Positions 14,701 to 23,022 are shown, counted from the stretch's first letter. The stretch: DNA of 28,480 nucleotides from UBA2882 sp051877575 (GCA_051877575.1 JBJEJA010000048.1:1-28480); one strand, 5' to 3'. Numbers and translations are program-made. Notes: generated by a model not told the origin, from the sequence alone.

Positions 14701-15877
14701 ATGGATAACAGCGCTGCTTGCGGTTATATGCAGTGTTCTACTGACGGGTTGCAAAGCGCAGGATCCCCCGCCGGAGGAAGATACTGTATCGGCTGCTGCC
14801 GTACCGGCGGCAACTGTATCGGAAGCAGCAATTGATCCGCAAATGGATGAAACGGATGAAGAGGAACTGAAGAATATAGAAGAATACCGGGCAAGGTTTG
14901 ATGCTATCGAACATGTGGAAGAGATTGAGTCAAACGGCTATCGGATCCTGGAGGAACAGACTTTTCCTGTAATCATGGAGTCCTTCGGCCCGGAGGAATG
15001 TACTTTTCTGGCGGCAATGGAAAAGCAATATCACAGGCTGGCTATCTTTTTGACGGATTCGGAGGGGAATATTTTATTTAAGACCAACCAGTTAGAGACA
15101 AATAACCGGATTCCCGGTCAGCTAGAGCAGCCTACGAGGAATGTGGCGGCGGTCAAATTCTCCGACCTGAATCGGGACGGATTGACAGATATTGTGCTGA
15201 TTACCGGCTGCGTGAATGCGACCGGTGAATATGCCGGTAAAAAGTACAAGGTCGGCGATGTGCTTTTCCAAGGTGAGCAGACTTTTTATCGGGATTGGCG
15301 TATATCGGACAAGATCAATCGCTTCGACATGAATAAGAGTGTTAACAGCATTATTGCTTTTGTAAGGGACGGACAGTCCACGGAATTTTTGTATACATCC
15401 AGAACGCTGGATGAACTGGTAAAAAACGGATTTCATATTATTGAGGAGCAGCATTATACCAGAAGATTTGAAAAGCTGGGTCGGATTCAGGTGGTTCCGG
15501 GGACATATCATATGTCCGAGTATGATATTTTCATGATCTATCTGGTCAATGAGCAGGGGGACATTATCTGGTGTTTCCAGCCTATGGGCAGCTATGACAA
15601 CCTATATTCGCTGAAGGGTGTTGTGGGCAAAGACGTGGATGGCGACGGAATGAAGGATTTGATCGTTTTAGCCAGATACAGCTATGAGGGACCGGGCGGA
15701 GAACTGATGGTTGAAACAGCATGTTCAATCTATTACCAGAGAACCGGAGGGTTTGATATTGATACCGGTTTTACGGAAAGTTATCAGTGTACGGATGAGG
15801 ATACCATGGAGGCTTTGGTACCCAAGATCAGGGCATACTGGGGCTGGCAGGCAGAGGAGGAAGAAGCGAGTGATTAG
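14690..15877 (+). CDS. Lipoprotein with FG-GAP/VCBS-like calcium loops
   Basis: A 395-aa protein with a lipoprotein signal (LLTGC, lipidated Cys21), so it is tethered to the outer face of the membrane. An Ala/Pro/Asp/Glu-rich linker follows. Two clear DxDxDG-type loops are seen: DLNRDGLTDIVLI (near 164) and DVDGDGMKDLIVL (near 314), as in FG-GAP/VCBS repeats of beta-propeller proteins. The two halves of the protein look alike (IESNGYRILEEQTFP and LVKNGFHIIEEQHYT), so it is probably a duplicated module. It starts 11 nt before the end of the LRR gene and ends 8 nt inside the response regulator gene, so all three are translationally coupled. That coupling suggests a sensory or accessory partner for the two-component system. 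No enzyme motif was found. Confidence 0.85.
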   Translation: MRNKWITALLAVICSVLLTGCKAQDPPPEEDTVSAAAVPAATVSEAAIDPQMDETDEEELKNIEEYRARFDAIEHVEEIESNGYRILEEQTFPVIMESFGPEECTFLAAMEKQYHRLAIFLTDSEGNILFKTNQLETNNRIPGQLEQPTRNVAAVKFSDLNRDGLTDIVLITGCVNATGEYAGKKYKVGDVLFQGEQTFYRDWRISDKINRFDMNKSVNSIIAFVRDGQSTEFLYTSRTLDELVKNGFHIIEEQHYTRRFEKLGRIQVVPGTYHMSEYDIFMIYLVNEQGDIIWCFQPMGSYDNLYSLKGVVGKDVDGDGMKDLIVLARYSYEGPGGELMVETACSIYYQRTGGFDIDTGFTESYQCTDEDTMEALVPKIRAYWGWQAEEEEASD

Positions 15878-16523
15878 GATACTGATTGTGGATGATGAAA
15901 AACCGATATGTGATCTGATCGATATGAACCTGTCGGCAGCAGGATATTATTGCAAAAGCGTGCAGGATGGAATGAAAGCCATTGACCTGATTGAAAAGGA
16001 GAGTTTTGATCTGATTCTGCTGGATATTATGCTGCCGGGTGCAGATGGATTTGATATTATGGAGTATATCAGACCCCTTGGGATTCCGGTTATTTTTATT
16101 ACGGCAAAAAATGATGTCAAGGATAAGGTAAAGGGGCTGAAGCTGGGGGCAGAAGATTATCTGGTCAAGCCCTTTGACGTGGTGGAACTGCTTGCCAGAG
16201 TGGAGGTTGTTCTGCGACGTTTCCAAAAAACAGAAAGTCTGCTTACTGCCGGGGAGATCACGGTGGATCTGGAGGCACGTAAGGTGACAAGGGCGGGAAA
16301 ACCCGTTATCCTGACAAATAAAGAGTATGGGCTTCTGGTGCTGTTTATGCAAAATAAAAATATAGCGCTTTTTAAAGAGAAACTTTATGAAAAAGTATGG
16401 CAGGATGAATATGTGGCAGACAGCCGCACATTGGAATTGCATGTTCAGAGACTAAGACGGAAAATGGGCTGGGAAAAGAACCTGGTCGCAGTATATAAAA
16501 TCGGCTATCGGCTGGAGATATAG
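15870..16523 (+). CDS. OmpR/PhoB-family response regulator
   Basis: A 217-aa regulator with a receiver domain and a winged-helix DNA-binding domain. The acidic pocket is VDDEK (D8, D9), the phosphoacceptor is D52 (LDIMLPGADG), and T78 and K100 (YLVKPF) complete the site. The C-terminal domain (about 120-217) has LTNKEYGLLVLFMQN and SRTLELHVQRLRRKMG, the OmpR-type recognition helix region. The start is taken as GTG 15870, because IRILIVDDE then begins the receiver normally and GGAGG lies 9 nt upstream. An ORF reading from 15711 would add about 53 non-receiver residues. It overlaps the lipoprotein stop by 8 nt and precedes its kinase by 15 nt. It is the likely binder of the 11-bp phased boxes at promoters B and C. 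Confidence 0.93.
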   Translation: MIRILIVDDEKPICDLIDMNLSAAGYYCKSVQDGMKAIDLIEKESFDLILLDIMLPGADGFDIMEYIRPLGIPVIFITAKNDVKDKVKGLKLGAEDYLVKPFDVVELLARVEVVLRRFQKTESLLTAGEITVDLEARKVTRAGKPVILTNKEYGLLVLFMQNKNIALFKEKLYEKVWQDEYVADSRTLELHVQRLRRKMGWEKNLVAVYKIGYRLEI

Positions 16524-16538
16524 GAGAAAAGGAGCAGC

Positions 16539-17963
16539 ATGAAATTTTCGTATAAAATATTGTTATGCAGTATTATGATCATGGCGGCAGCTTTTGGATT
16601 CGGCGGATTTTTCTTTGTCAATTATGTATTCGAGACTTCTATGGAGCGGGCAATCGGCCAGGCCATGGATGACAGCAGCATTTTGCAGTTTGCATTGGAG
16701 ACGGCGGCATTGAATATCCCTTCCAAGTATGATGTACTGCAGGATTCTACAATCGAAGAGATCGGAGCAAATCTGGAGAGCAGCCAGAACGGCAGTCTTC
16801 TCCGCATTTCGGATGAAAACTCGCAGACCTTATACGCCAGTGAGGGATTTGTGGAAGAAACCGATCTGTTGGCGTCAGTGGAAGATCAGACAAGGATCTA
16901 TCAGGTCATTCATCCGGATGAACATTATTATGTGCAGACAGGAACGGCGATCAGTGCGATGGATCGTGTCCTGTATCTGGAAACTATGAAAGATGTGACG
17001 GATGTGTTTGAAGAGCGGACACAGGGCTTTTCCGTATACCGGCGGCTGACTGTTGCCATGTTGTTGATCAGCTCGGTGGCAATGTGTTTTATTTCCTATT
17101 GGCTGACCAAACCCATAAGGCTTTTGGCAAAGGCGACAAGAAAAATGACGGATGGGGATTACAGTTATCGTGCAGAGCAGATCAGCCGGGACGAGATGGG
17201 GCAGTTGACACAGGATTTTAACAGAATGGCGGAGGCTTTGGAAAAAACGATCCACCAGTTGGAGGATGAGGTTCGTGCAAGGGAAGATTTTATTGCCGCA
17301 TTCTCCCATGAGTTAAAGACTCCCCTTACATCCATCATCGGTTATGCGGATGTACTGCGTTCCAGAAAGCTGGATGATGAGACACATTTTATGTCCGCAA
17401 ATTATATTTACACCGAAGGAAAACGATTGGAAGCCATGTCACTGCGCCTGTTGGATATCATTGTTACCAAGCGTTATGAACTGGATGCCGTACAAGTGGA
17501 TGTACAGGAATTGTTTGATTTTTTGAAGGAAATGTATATCGGCAAAGATGAAATCAGGATAGATGTGCGGTTTGAAAAATGCAGTGTTTTTGCGGAAATC
17601 AATCTGATCAAAACGGTGTTGCTGAATCTGGTGGATAATGCTTGTAAAGCCTCTGAGCCGGGAAGCACCGTTGAGGTTTACGGAAAGAAAATGGATGAAG
17701 GATATTTCTTCGCGGTCAGGGATTACGGAACCGGAATACCGCAGGAAGAATGTCAGAAAATCATGGAAGCTTTTTATATGGTCGACAAATCCAGATCGCG
17801 CAGTAAAAACGGAGCAGGGCTGGGACTGGCACTGTGTACCGAAATCTTAAAACTGCACGGCAGCGAATTGATGGTAGAAAGTACGCCGGGAGAAGGAAGC
17901 TGTTTCGGTTTCCTGCTGCCCTATGAGGAGGTGAAGGGTCGTGAAGAAGGAACAGAAGATTGA
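16539..17963 (+). CDS. Sensor histidine kinase (HAMP, HisKA, HATPase)
   Basis: A 474-aa membrane kinase. TM1 is at about residues 7-29 and an extracytoplasmic sensor region of about 135 residues has no recognised domain. TM2 is at about 169-190. A HAMP domain follows (about 190-242, TKPIRLLAKATRKMTDGDYSYR). The phosphoacceptor box FSHELKTPLTSIIGYADVL carries H257. The ATP-binding domain has the N box NLVDNACKAS, the G1 motif DYGTGIP and the G2 motif GAGLGLAL. AGGAGAAAAGGAGC lies before the ATG. It overlaps the next gene by 23 nt. Partner: the regulator at 15870. The sensed signal is unknown; the extracytoplasmic neighbours suggest a surface stimulus. Confidence 0.94.
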   Translation: MKFSYKILLCSIMIMAAAFGFGGFFFVNYVFETSMERAIGQAMDDSSILQFALETAALNIPSKYDVLQDSTIEEIGANLESSQNGSLLRISDENSQTLYASEGFVEETDLLASVEDQTRIYQVIHPDEHYYVQTGTAISAMDRVLYLETMKDVTDVFEERTQGFSVYRRLTVAMLLISSVAMCFISYWLTKPIRLLAKATRKMTDGDYSYRAEQISRDEMGQLTQDFNRMAEALEKTIHQLEDEVRAREDFIAAFSHELKTPLTSIIGYADVLRSRKLDDETHFMSANYIYTEGKRLEAMSLRLLDIIVTKRYELDAVQVDVQELFDFLKEMYIGKDEIRIDVRFEKCSVFAEINLIKTVLLNLVDNACKASEPGSTVEVYGKKMDEGYFFAVRDYGTGIPQEECQKIMEAFYMVDKSRSRSKNGAGLGLALCTEILKLHGSELMVESTPGEGSCFGFLLPYEEVKGREEGTED

Positions 17964-18774
17964 TGCAGCCGTGATTGCAGTGGTGATCATAGTCCTGCTT
18001 TTCGCCATCTGGGGGCCGGAGACGATAGCAAAGTATAAGGATCGAAGCCTGTTAAACCAGATTACCGTAGAGCCGGTGGAAAATGAGAGTGAAGGCTATC
18101 GATACACTATGAACAGTAATGAAAAGCTGTATCTTTTATCCAAGTGTCTGGATAATCAGGTGCTGCCGGAAAGTGAACTGAGTTCCATGACCGATGCGGA
18201 CGTTGCGGATGTGGACTATGAGGAACTGACAGGAACCTATGCTTTTGTCGTAAACTATCAGGGCCCGTCCGATAAGGAAATTACGGAAGAGGAAATCTTT
18301 GAGGTGTGCAATCGCCAGATAGAACAGCTGTGTGAGCTTGGAGTCATACCGGGAAATGTGAGAGAGGTATCCGCAGAAGCCTACACGGCAGTGCTTTATT
18401 CGGCGATTGATGTTTTGGAACCGCGAAACAATCTGGCGGTCTGGAAAGTCAGCCTGTCTACGAAAGTGCAAAATGCGGATAAGGCAAACCGTGTGATAGA
18501 TGCTTATATTGATGCTGATACGGGTAAAATCTATGAGTTTTATGTAAGGACGGAGGGCTCATGGGAAGAGATGCAGCCGGATACCATTGTACAGGCATGG
18601 AGTGATTATCTCGGGCTCAAGGAGATGCAGCCGTATGAAACGGTCAATCCGCTTTATGAGGCGACCGAAAATATTGAAAAATATGCCGTTCCCGGAGCAG
18701 AAGGCGAAAATACGGTTGTAACATTGGGATTTTATGAAGGAATCAATGAATTGTTTTTGAAGATAGAAAAATAA
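17941..18774 (+). CDS. Membrane-anchored extracytoplasmic protein following the kinase
   Basis: A 277-aa protein with an N-terminal signal anchor (about residues 8-26, IDAAVIAVVIIVLLFAIWG) and the rest predicted outside the cell. The stretch LAVWKVSLSTKVQ...IDAYIDADTGKIYEFYV resembles the beta-strand pattern of PepSY/YycI-type proteins, in which an ADTG turn precedes a strand. This is a weak resemblance, not a family call. Such proteins next to kinases often modulate kinase activity, as YycH and YycI do for WalK. The GTG start at 17941 lies inside the kinase gene with GGAGGTG upstream, so translation is coupled. It is the last gene of the operon: promoter C begins within 20 nt of its stop. 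Confidence 0.8.
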   Translation: MKKEQKIDAAVIAVVIIVLLFAIWGPETIAKYKDRSLLNQITVEPVENESEGYRYTMNSNEKLYLLSKCLDNQVLPESELSSMTDADVADVDYEELTGTYAFVVNYQGPSDKEITEEEIFEVCNRQIEQLCELGVIPGNVREVSAEAYTAVLYSAIDVLEPRNNLAVWKVSLSTKVQNADKANRVIDAYIDADTGKIYEFYVRTEGSWEEMQPDTIVQAWSDYLGLKEMQPYETVNPLYEATENIEKYAVPGAEGENTVVTLGFYEGINELFLKIEK

Positions 18775-18789
18775 ATTTTTTTGCAAATG

Positions 18790-18842
18790 ATGCAACTATT
18801 ATGCAAAAAGTATGAAGTTTTGATGTCACGCCTGTTTATACT
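18790..18842 (+). promoter_or_regulatory. Promoter C with ATGCAA-type 11-bp phased boxes
   Basis: Four consecutive 11-bp units begin with ATG: ATGCAACTATT (18790), ATGCAAAAAGT (18801), ATGAAGTTTTG (18812) and ATGTCACGCCT (18823). An additional TTGCAA lies just upstream at 18781. The candidate -10 TATACT is at 18837-18842, 25 nt from the 18812 box. The unit ATGCAAAAAGT is identical to the one at 224. It drives the amidase-deacetylase. Confidence 0.65.
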
Positions 18843-18878
18843 TTCGTTAAACAGAAAGATAACAGGGAGTGACGGCAT

Positions 18879-20261
18879 ATGCAAAAGAAAAAACAAATTG
18901 GAAAGATTGTAAAAGGGATTGTGACATTTCCGCTTGCAGTCATTTTGTGCTGCGGGACCATTGTTTACGCGGTTTCGGATAATCATATGGACAGTGTTTC
19001 CGAGGCGGTTGTTTCCCATAATGATACGGCAGAGGAGAAGGGGGTAGCCGGTCAGGTATCCGCCAACGGCTGTGAGGCTGCAGAGCCGTCAGAAGAGATG
19101 AAAGAATATGCATCGAAGCTTCCGCAAGAAATTGTTGTTGTACTGGATCCGGGACACGGCGGTGTGGATGAAGGATGTTCCAAAAACGGTGTACCGGAAA
19201 AGGATATCAATCTGGAGATTGCCAATGCGGTGCGGGACAGACTGCATGAAATGGGGTATCAGGTTGTCATGACCCGTGATGGTGATCAGACCCGTACTAC
19301 GGAAGAACGGGTGCAGCAGGCAAATGCACTGGATGCCGATCTCTATGTGAGCATTCACCAAAATGCCTGTGAGCTCGCAGAGCCGGAAGGCGTAGAAGTG
19401 TGGTACTGTGATAACCGGGCGGAAAATGAACGGCTGGCGAGGCTGATGCAAAAATATGTGGTGCAGTTTACCGGAGCGGCAGCACGGGAAATCGGCGAGA
19501 CGGATTCTCTTTATGTCATCAGAGAGGCAAATATGCCGTCCTGTCTTGTGGAAACCGGATTTTTAACCAATGCGGCAGAGAGAAAAAAACTGACGGATCC
19601 GGAATATCAGGCGGCCATTGCGGAAGGGATTGCAAACGGCATAGATCTTTTCTTCTACCCCAAAACAATGTATCTGACCTTTGATGACGGCCCCTCGGAG
19701 GAAAACACCAATGCCATTCTGGATATACTGAAGGAAAGAAATATCAAAGCAACCTTTTTTGTAGTGGGTGAGAATGTAGAAAAGCATCCGGAGGTGGCAA
19801 GACGGATTGTGGCGGAAGGACATACCATAGGGATACACTGTAATCATCATGACTACGACGAAATCTATGCCGATGCGGACAGTTACATAGCGGATTTTGA
19901 AGAGGCATACAGGATTGTTTATGAAACCACCGGGGTGGAGGCAAAGCTGTTCCGTTTCCCCGGCGGCAGTATCAATGCTTACAATGAAGAAGTCTGCGAA
20001 GAGATCATAGAGAAAATGACGGAAAGGGGCTTCGTCTATTTTGACTGGAATGCCAGCCTGGAAGATGCGGTAACGCAGTCGCCGGATCCGCAAAGCCTGA
20101 TTGAGAATGCGACGGCTTCCACCCTGAAACGCCGAAGAGTTGTAATGCTGGCACATGATATCGTATATGCCACCACATTATGCATGGATGATCTGATTGA
20201 TGCACTGCCGGAATATCGCATGGAGCCGTTGACGGCAGATACAACACCGATACAGTTTTGA
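18879..20261 (+). CDS. Bifunctional N-acetylmuramoyl-L-alanine amidase and NodB-type polysaccharide deacetylase
   Basis: A 460-aa exported protein with two catalytic domains. After a signal peptide or anchor (about 8-32), an Amidase_3 domain spans about 85-260 with zinc ligands H93 (DPGHGG), E113 (INLEIA) and H160 (VSIHQN) and catalytic E225 (VETGFL). It cuts the MurNAc-L-Ala bond. A NodB deacetylase follows at about 263-445 with TFDDGP (D269, D270), the metal-binding H320 and H324 (HCNHH), RFPGG (359-363) and LAHD (H426). All expected catalytic residues of both are present. Deacetylation of peptidoglycan sugars usually gives lysozyme resistance. No sorting signal or SH3 domain is seen. It lies downstream of the two-component operon but has its own promoter of the same type. 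It could also process another glycan. Confidence 0.92.
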   Translation: MQKKKQIGKIVKGIVTFPLAVILCCGTIVYAVSDNHMDSVSEAVVSHNDTAEEKGVAGQVSANGCEAAEPSEEMKEYASKLPQEIVVVLDPGHGGVDEGCSKNGVPEKDINLEIANAVRDRLHEMGYQVVMTRDGDQTRTTEERVQQANALDADLYVSIHQNACELAEPEGVEVWYCDNRAENERLARLMQKYVVQFTGAAAREIGETDSLYVIREANMPSCLVETGFLTNAAERKKLTDPEYQAAIAEGIANGIDLFFYPKTMYLTFDDGPSEENTNAILDILKERNIKATFFVVGENVEKHPEVARRIVAEGHTIGIHCNHHDYDEIYADADSYIADFEEAYRIVYETTGVEAKLFRFPGGSINAYNEEVCEEIIEKMTERGFVYFDWNASLEDAVTQSPDPQSLIENATASTLKRRRVVMLAHDIVYATTLCMDDLIDALPEYRMEPLTADTTPIQF

Positions 20262-20282
20262 AAAAATAAATGTGAAAAATAA

Positions 20283-20320
20283 AAATGCAGATATGGGCTG
20301 TCATACCAATATCTGCATTT
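20283..20320 (-). terminator. Terminator hairpin of the MerR-family gene, overlapping its stop
   Basis: AAATGCAGATAT (20283-20294) pairs with ATATCTGCATTT (20309-20320), with GG/CC continuing the stem past one bulge. Read on the minus strand it is followed by a T-rich tract (complement of 20262-20282), so it ends the minus-strand transcript. The stem includes the last codons. It may also slow plus-strand transcription from the amidase-deacetylase. Confidence 0.75.
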
Positions 20321-21116
20321 CGTAATTCATTCCGGTTTGCTCTTTTTCGTCTTTCAGCAAATCGGTTTCTATAATTGTGCAGCTTTTCAATGTGTCTTTG
20401 TCCAGCTGCAATACGGATGGCGCATTTTCTATCTCATGGTTTCCGGTCTGGCGGCATAAGTAAGCGCCGGAAGGAAGTGTCCGCAGACCTTCGATGTGCC
20501 TGCCCCAGTTGCCGGGAACGGTATTATCCCGGGAGTTTGCCAGAGGAGCAACGTGGATAAAGACATATTTTTCGGCTTTCCCTTTATGATAGTCATAGAT
20601 CAGACCCGAAGGATAAGAGGCGGCAAGCCCCTGCTTTTGTGCACTGACGAAAAGAGAAAGCAGCTTGGGGTTATAGTGATCCGCATCGGTATATTCATCA
20701 AAAGGAACGGTCAGAACGGTTCTGGACAAAAGCGTTTTGACATGGCAGCCGTCCGGAACGGAAATACTTTGCCGGTGCTCCAATGTATTCATGGTATTCT
20801 GCAGGGTTTCCAGAGAACGGTACATGGAGCGGATCCTCTGCTCTGCCAGGGATTTGGCATCGCCTAACAGCTTTTGCAGATCCGGTTTGCCGTTGCTGTC
20901 ACAATAATCGGACATACTCTTCAGCGGAATACCAAGTTCTATGCATAAGGAAATGGCATCCAGTATGTATAACTGCTCTTCTTTATAATAACGATAACCG
21001 GTGGTATGATCGGTCAAAGCAGGTTTCAAAATGCCGATCTCATCATAATAGCGCAGTGACTTGATGCTGACATTCTTTAACTTTGCAACCTTGCCGATGG
21101 AAAGATATCCCTTCAT
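20301..21116 (-). CDS. MerR-family transcriptional regulator with effector-binding domain (BmrR-like)
   Basis: A 271-aa regulator. The N-terminal MerR winged helix (residues 1-75) reads YLSIGKVAKLKNVSIKSLRYYDEIGILKPALTDHTTGYRYY, a canonical match. A coiled-coil dimerisation helix lies at about 80-125. The C-terminal half (about 130-271) fits a GyrI/BmrR-like ligand-binding domain, as in multidrug-responsive regulators. The start at 21116 has AAAGGAG upstream; reading from 21206 would add 30 residues that do not fit the family. It is divergent from cardiolipin synthase across 256 bp containing inverted repeats, so it may control itself, cls or both. The effector is unknown. Confidence 0.9.
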   Translation of the reverse strand: MKGYLSIGKVAKLKNVSIKSLRYYDEIGILKPALTDHTTGYRYYKEEQLYILDAISLCIELGIPLKSMSDYCDSNGKPDLQKLLGDAKSLAEQRIRSMYRSLETLQNTMNTLEHRQSISVPDGCHVKTLLSRTVLTVPFDEYTDADHYNPKLLSLFVSAQKQGLAASYPSGLIYDYHKGKAEKYVFIHVAPLANSRDNTVPGNWGRHIEGLRTLPSGAYLCRQTGNHEIENAPSVLQLDKDTLKSCTIIETDLLKDEKEQTGMNYEMQILV

Positions 21117-21161
21117 AGGCTGACTCCTTTTGTCTTTCGTTTTTGAAAGCTTATAACATAT

Positions 21162-21206
21162 TATGGCATAAAAAACCATGCTTTGCCATATGAAAAAATT
21201 TTTCAT
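21162..21206. promoter_or_regulatory. Two inverted repeats between the MerR gene and cls
   Basis: TATGGCA (21162-21168) is matched by TGCCATA (21184-21190) across 15 nt. Immediately after is the near-perfect palindrome ATGAAAAA-A-TTTTTCAT (21190-21206). Both lie 46-90 bp upstream of the MerR start. They are candidate operators. The second may simply reflect A/T richness. Confidence 0.45.
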
Positions 21207-21275
21207 GCAAATTTCCGGTAAAAAAATGTCCGAACCGTAGTTTATAATTTTATCATTTTTTATTTTTGTATTTTA

Positions 21276-21284
21276 TGCTAGAAT
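21276..21284 (+). promoter_or_regulatory. Extended -10 promoter of cls
   Basis: TGC-TAGAAT (21276-21284) is an extended -10 element. No convincing -35 lies 17 bp upstream (T-rich). A start site near 21291 would leave an approximately 80-nt leader with a small CAAGG/CCTTG hairpin (21308-21328). Outside these elements and the MerR-side repeats I see nothing else in 21117-21372. Confidence 0.55.
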
Positions 21285-21372
21285 AAGACAGATATGGTAT
21301 TTTTTGACAAGGATTTGGAAAGACCTTGAAATCGTTATGTGAGATATTTTAAGGCATATATGAGGAAATGAA

Positions 21373-22959
21373 ATGAAAAAGGAGCAGATAAAAAATAGAG
21401 CGGTAAAAGTCAAAAACAAGGGGCTGAATGCACTGGTCAGTCTGATATTCAGCAGAATTATGCTGACTGTTGTTATTTTGATATTACAGATTGTACTGTT
21501 GGTCTGGATATTCAATTTGCTGGGCACATATACAAAGTGGGTATTGTATGCTTTAAATATCCTGGCTGCTGTTTTTGTGGTAATCATTATCAACAGTGAT
21601 GAAAACCCGGCGTTTAAGTTGACGTGGATGCTACCGTTATGCGTTGTCCCGGTGTTTGGGGCCGTGCTGTATCTGTTCATTCAAGTTAATCCGGTGAGAG
21701 TCGGAGCCAAGCAGCGTCTGCATAAGCGGATTGCAGAGACTTCGGAATATCTGAAACAGAACGAAGATGTAATTCAGAGAATGTGGGAAGAGAACATTCC
21801 GATTGCGGATCTGGCTTATTATATCCAGAATGTCAACGGCTTTCCGGCATATGACAAGACACAGATCACATATTTTGAAAACGGGGAGCAGAAACTGCGG
21901 GATCTGATTCCCGAATTACAAAAGGCCGAGAAATTTATTTTTCTGGAATATTTTATTATCAATCCGGGAAGAGTCTGGGATGAAGTGCTGGCAGTTCTGG
22001 AACAGAAGGCGGCAGAAGGAGTTGAAATCCGTCTGATGTACGATGGTTTTAATTCTATTTTGAAGCTTCCGCGCAAGTATCCTGAGACATTGAAGAAAAA
22101 AGGGATTAAAGTGAGAGTGTTTGCCCCTGTGGTGCCTTTTCTCTCATCGCACCAGAATTACAGGGATCATAGGAAAATCCTTGTTATTGACGGAAAGGTT
22201 GCCTACAACGGCGGAATCAATCTGGCTGATGAATATATGAATTATATTGAGCGTTTCGGTTATTGGAAAGATACGGCGGTAAAATTGACCGGTGATGCGG
22301 TGAAGAGTTTTACAGCAATGTTTTTGCAGATGTGGAACATGATGGGCGATGATGTGGAAGATTACGACAGATATCTTTGCATTGATTCGAGTCCGAAACT
22401 TTCGGGACAGAACGGTATCGTGATTCCTTATAATGATGATCCCTGCAATGGGGAAGATGTGGCAGAGGAAGTCTATCTGGATATACTCAGCAAGGCAAAA
22501 GATTATGTTTATATCATGACACCGTATCTGGTGCCGGAAAACGAAATTATTACCGGTCTGCGTTTTGCTGCACAGAGAGGTGTGGATGTGCGTATTATCA
22601 TGCCCCATATTCCTGATAAAAAGATTGCTTTTTCCATTGCACATACTTACTATTTGCAGCTGATTGATGCAGGAGTGAAAATCTATGAATTTACACCGGG
22701 CTTTGTGCATGCCAAGATGTTTTTGGCTGATGATGTGAAAGCGGTGGTCGGAACCATCAATCTGGACTTCCGGAGCCTGTATGAGCATTATGAATGTGCG
22801 ACGTTTATTTACGGAAATTCTGTTATCATGGACATCAAGGAAGATTTCAGAAAGACCTTTGAACAGTGTCAGAGATTTAAGAGAGAGGATTATAAGAAAC
22901 TGCCGGTTTTGCATAGAATGTGCGGAAGAGTGTTCAGGCTGTTTGCTCCGCTGATGTAA
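21373..22959 (+). CDS. cls: Cardiolipin synthase (phospholipase D superfamily)
   Basis: A 528-aa membrane enzyme joining two phosphatidylglycerol molecules to cardiolipin and glycerol. Two N-terminal hydrophobic segments lie at about residues 28-70 and one more at about 85-105, the usual Cls membrane region. Two PLD catalytic HKD motifs follow: HRKILVIDGKVAYNGG (near 267) and HAKMFLADDVKAVVGTIN (near 450), each with H-x-K-x4-D. The length is typical of the bacterial ClsA/Cls family. GAGGAAA lies just upstream of ATG 21373. It is monocistronic with an extended -10 promoter and a strong terminator. Divergence from a MerR-family regulator suggests possible drug- or stress-linked control. Confidence 0.95.
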   Translation: MKKEQIKNRAVKVKNKGLNALVSLIFSRIMLTVVILILQIVLLVWIFNLLGTYTKWVLYALNILAAVFVVIIINSDENPAFKLTWMLPLCVVPVFGAVLYLFIQVNPVRVGAKQRLHKRIAETSEYLKQNEDVIQRMWEENIPIADLAYYIQNVNGFPAYDKTQITYFENGEQKLRDLIPELQKAEKFIFLEYFIINPGRVWDEVLAVLEQKAAEGVEIRLMYDGFNSILKLPRKYPETLKKKGIKVRVFAPVVPFLSSHQNYRDHRKILVIDGKVAYNGGINLADEYMNYIERFGYWKDTAVKLTGDAVKSFTAMFLQMWNMMGDDVEDYDRYLCIDSSPKLSGQNGIVIPYNDDPCNGEDVAEEVYLDILSKAKDYVYIMTPYLVPENEIITGLRFAAQRGVDVRIIMPHIPDKKIAFSIAHTYYLQLIDAGVKIYEFTPGFVHAKMFLADDVKAVVGTINLDFRSLYEHYECATFIYGNSVIMDIKEDFRKTFEQCQRFKREDYKKLPVLHRMCGRVFRLFAPLM

Positions 22960-23022
22960 CCGGAATGTTTGAAATAAATTAGTTCAAATATTGAAAGAGA
23001 TGTTTCGTGTTATTGGACATAG

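Noticed and set aside
15711..15869. N-terminal extension of the response regulator
   Set aside because: It overlaps the lipoprotein gene and does not look like a receiver domain. The GTG at 15870 has a good ribosome binding site and starts the receiver correctly.
21117..21206. 30-residue N-terminal extension of the MerR-family protein
   Set aside because: The family begins at the start at 21116, which has AAAGGAG upstream. The extension would cover the candidate operators.
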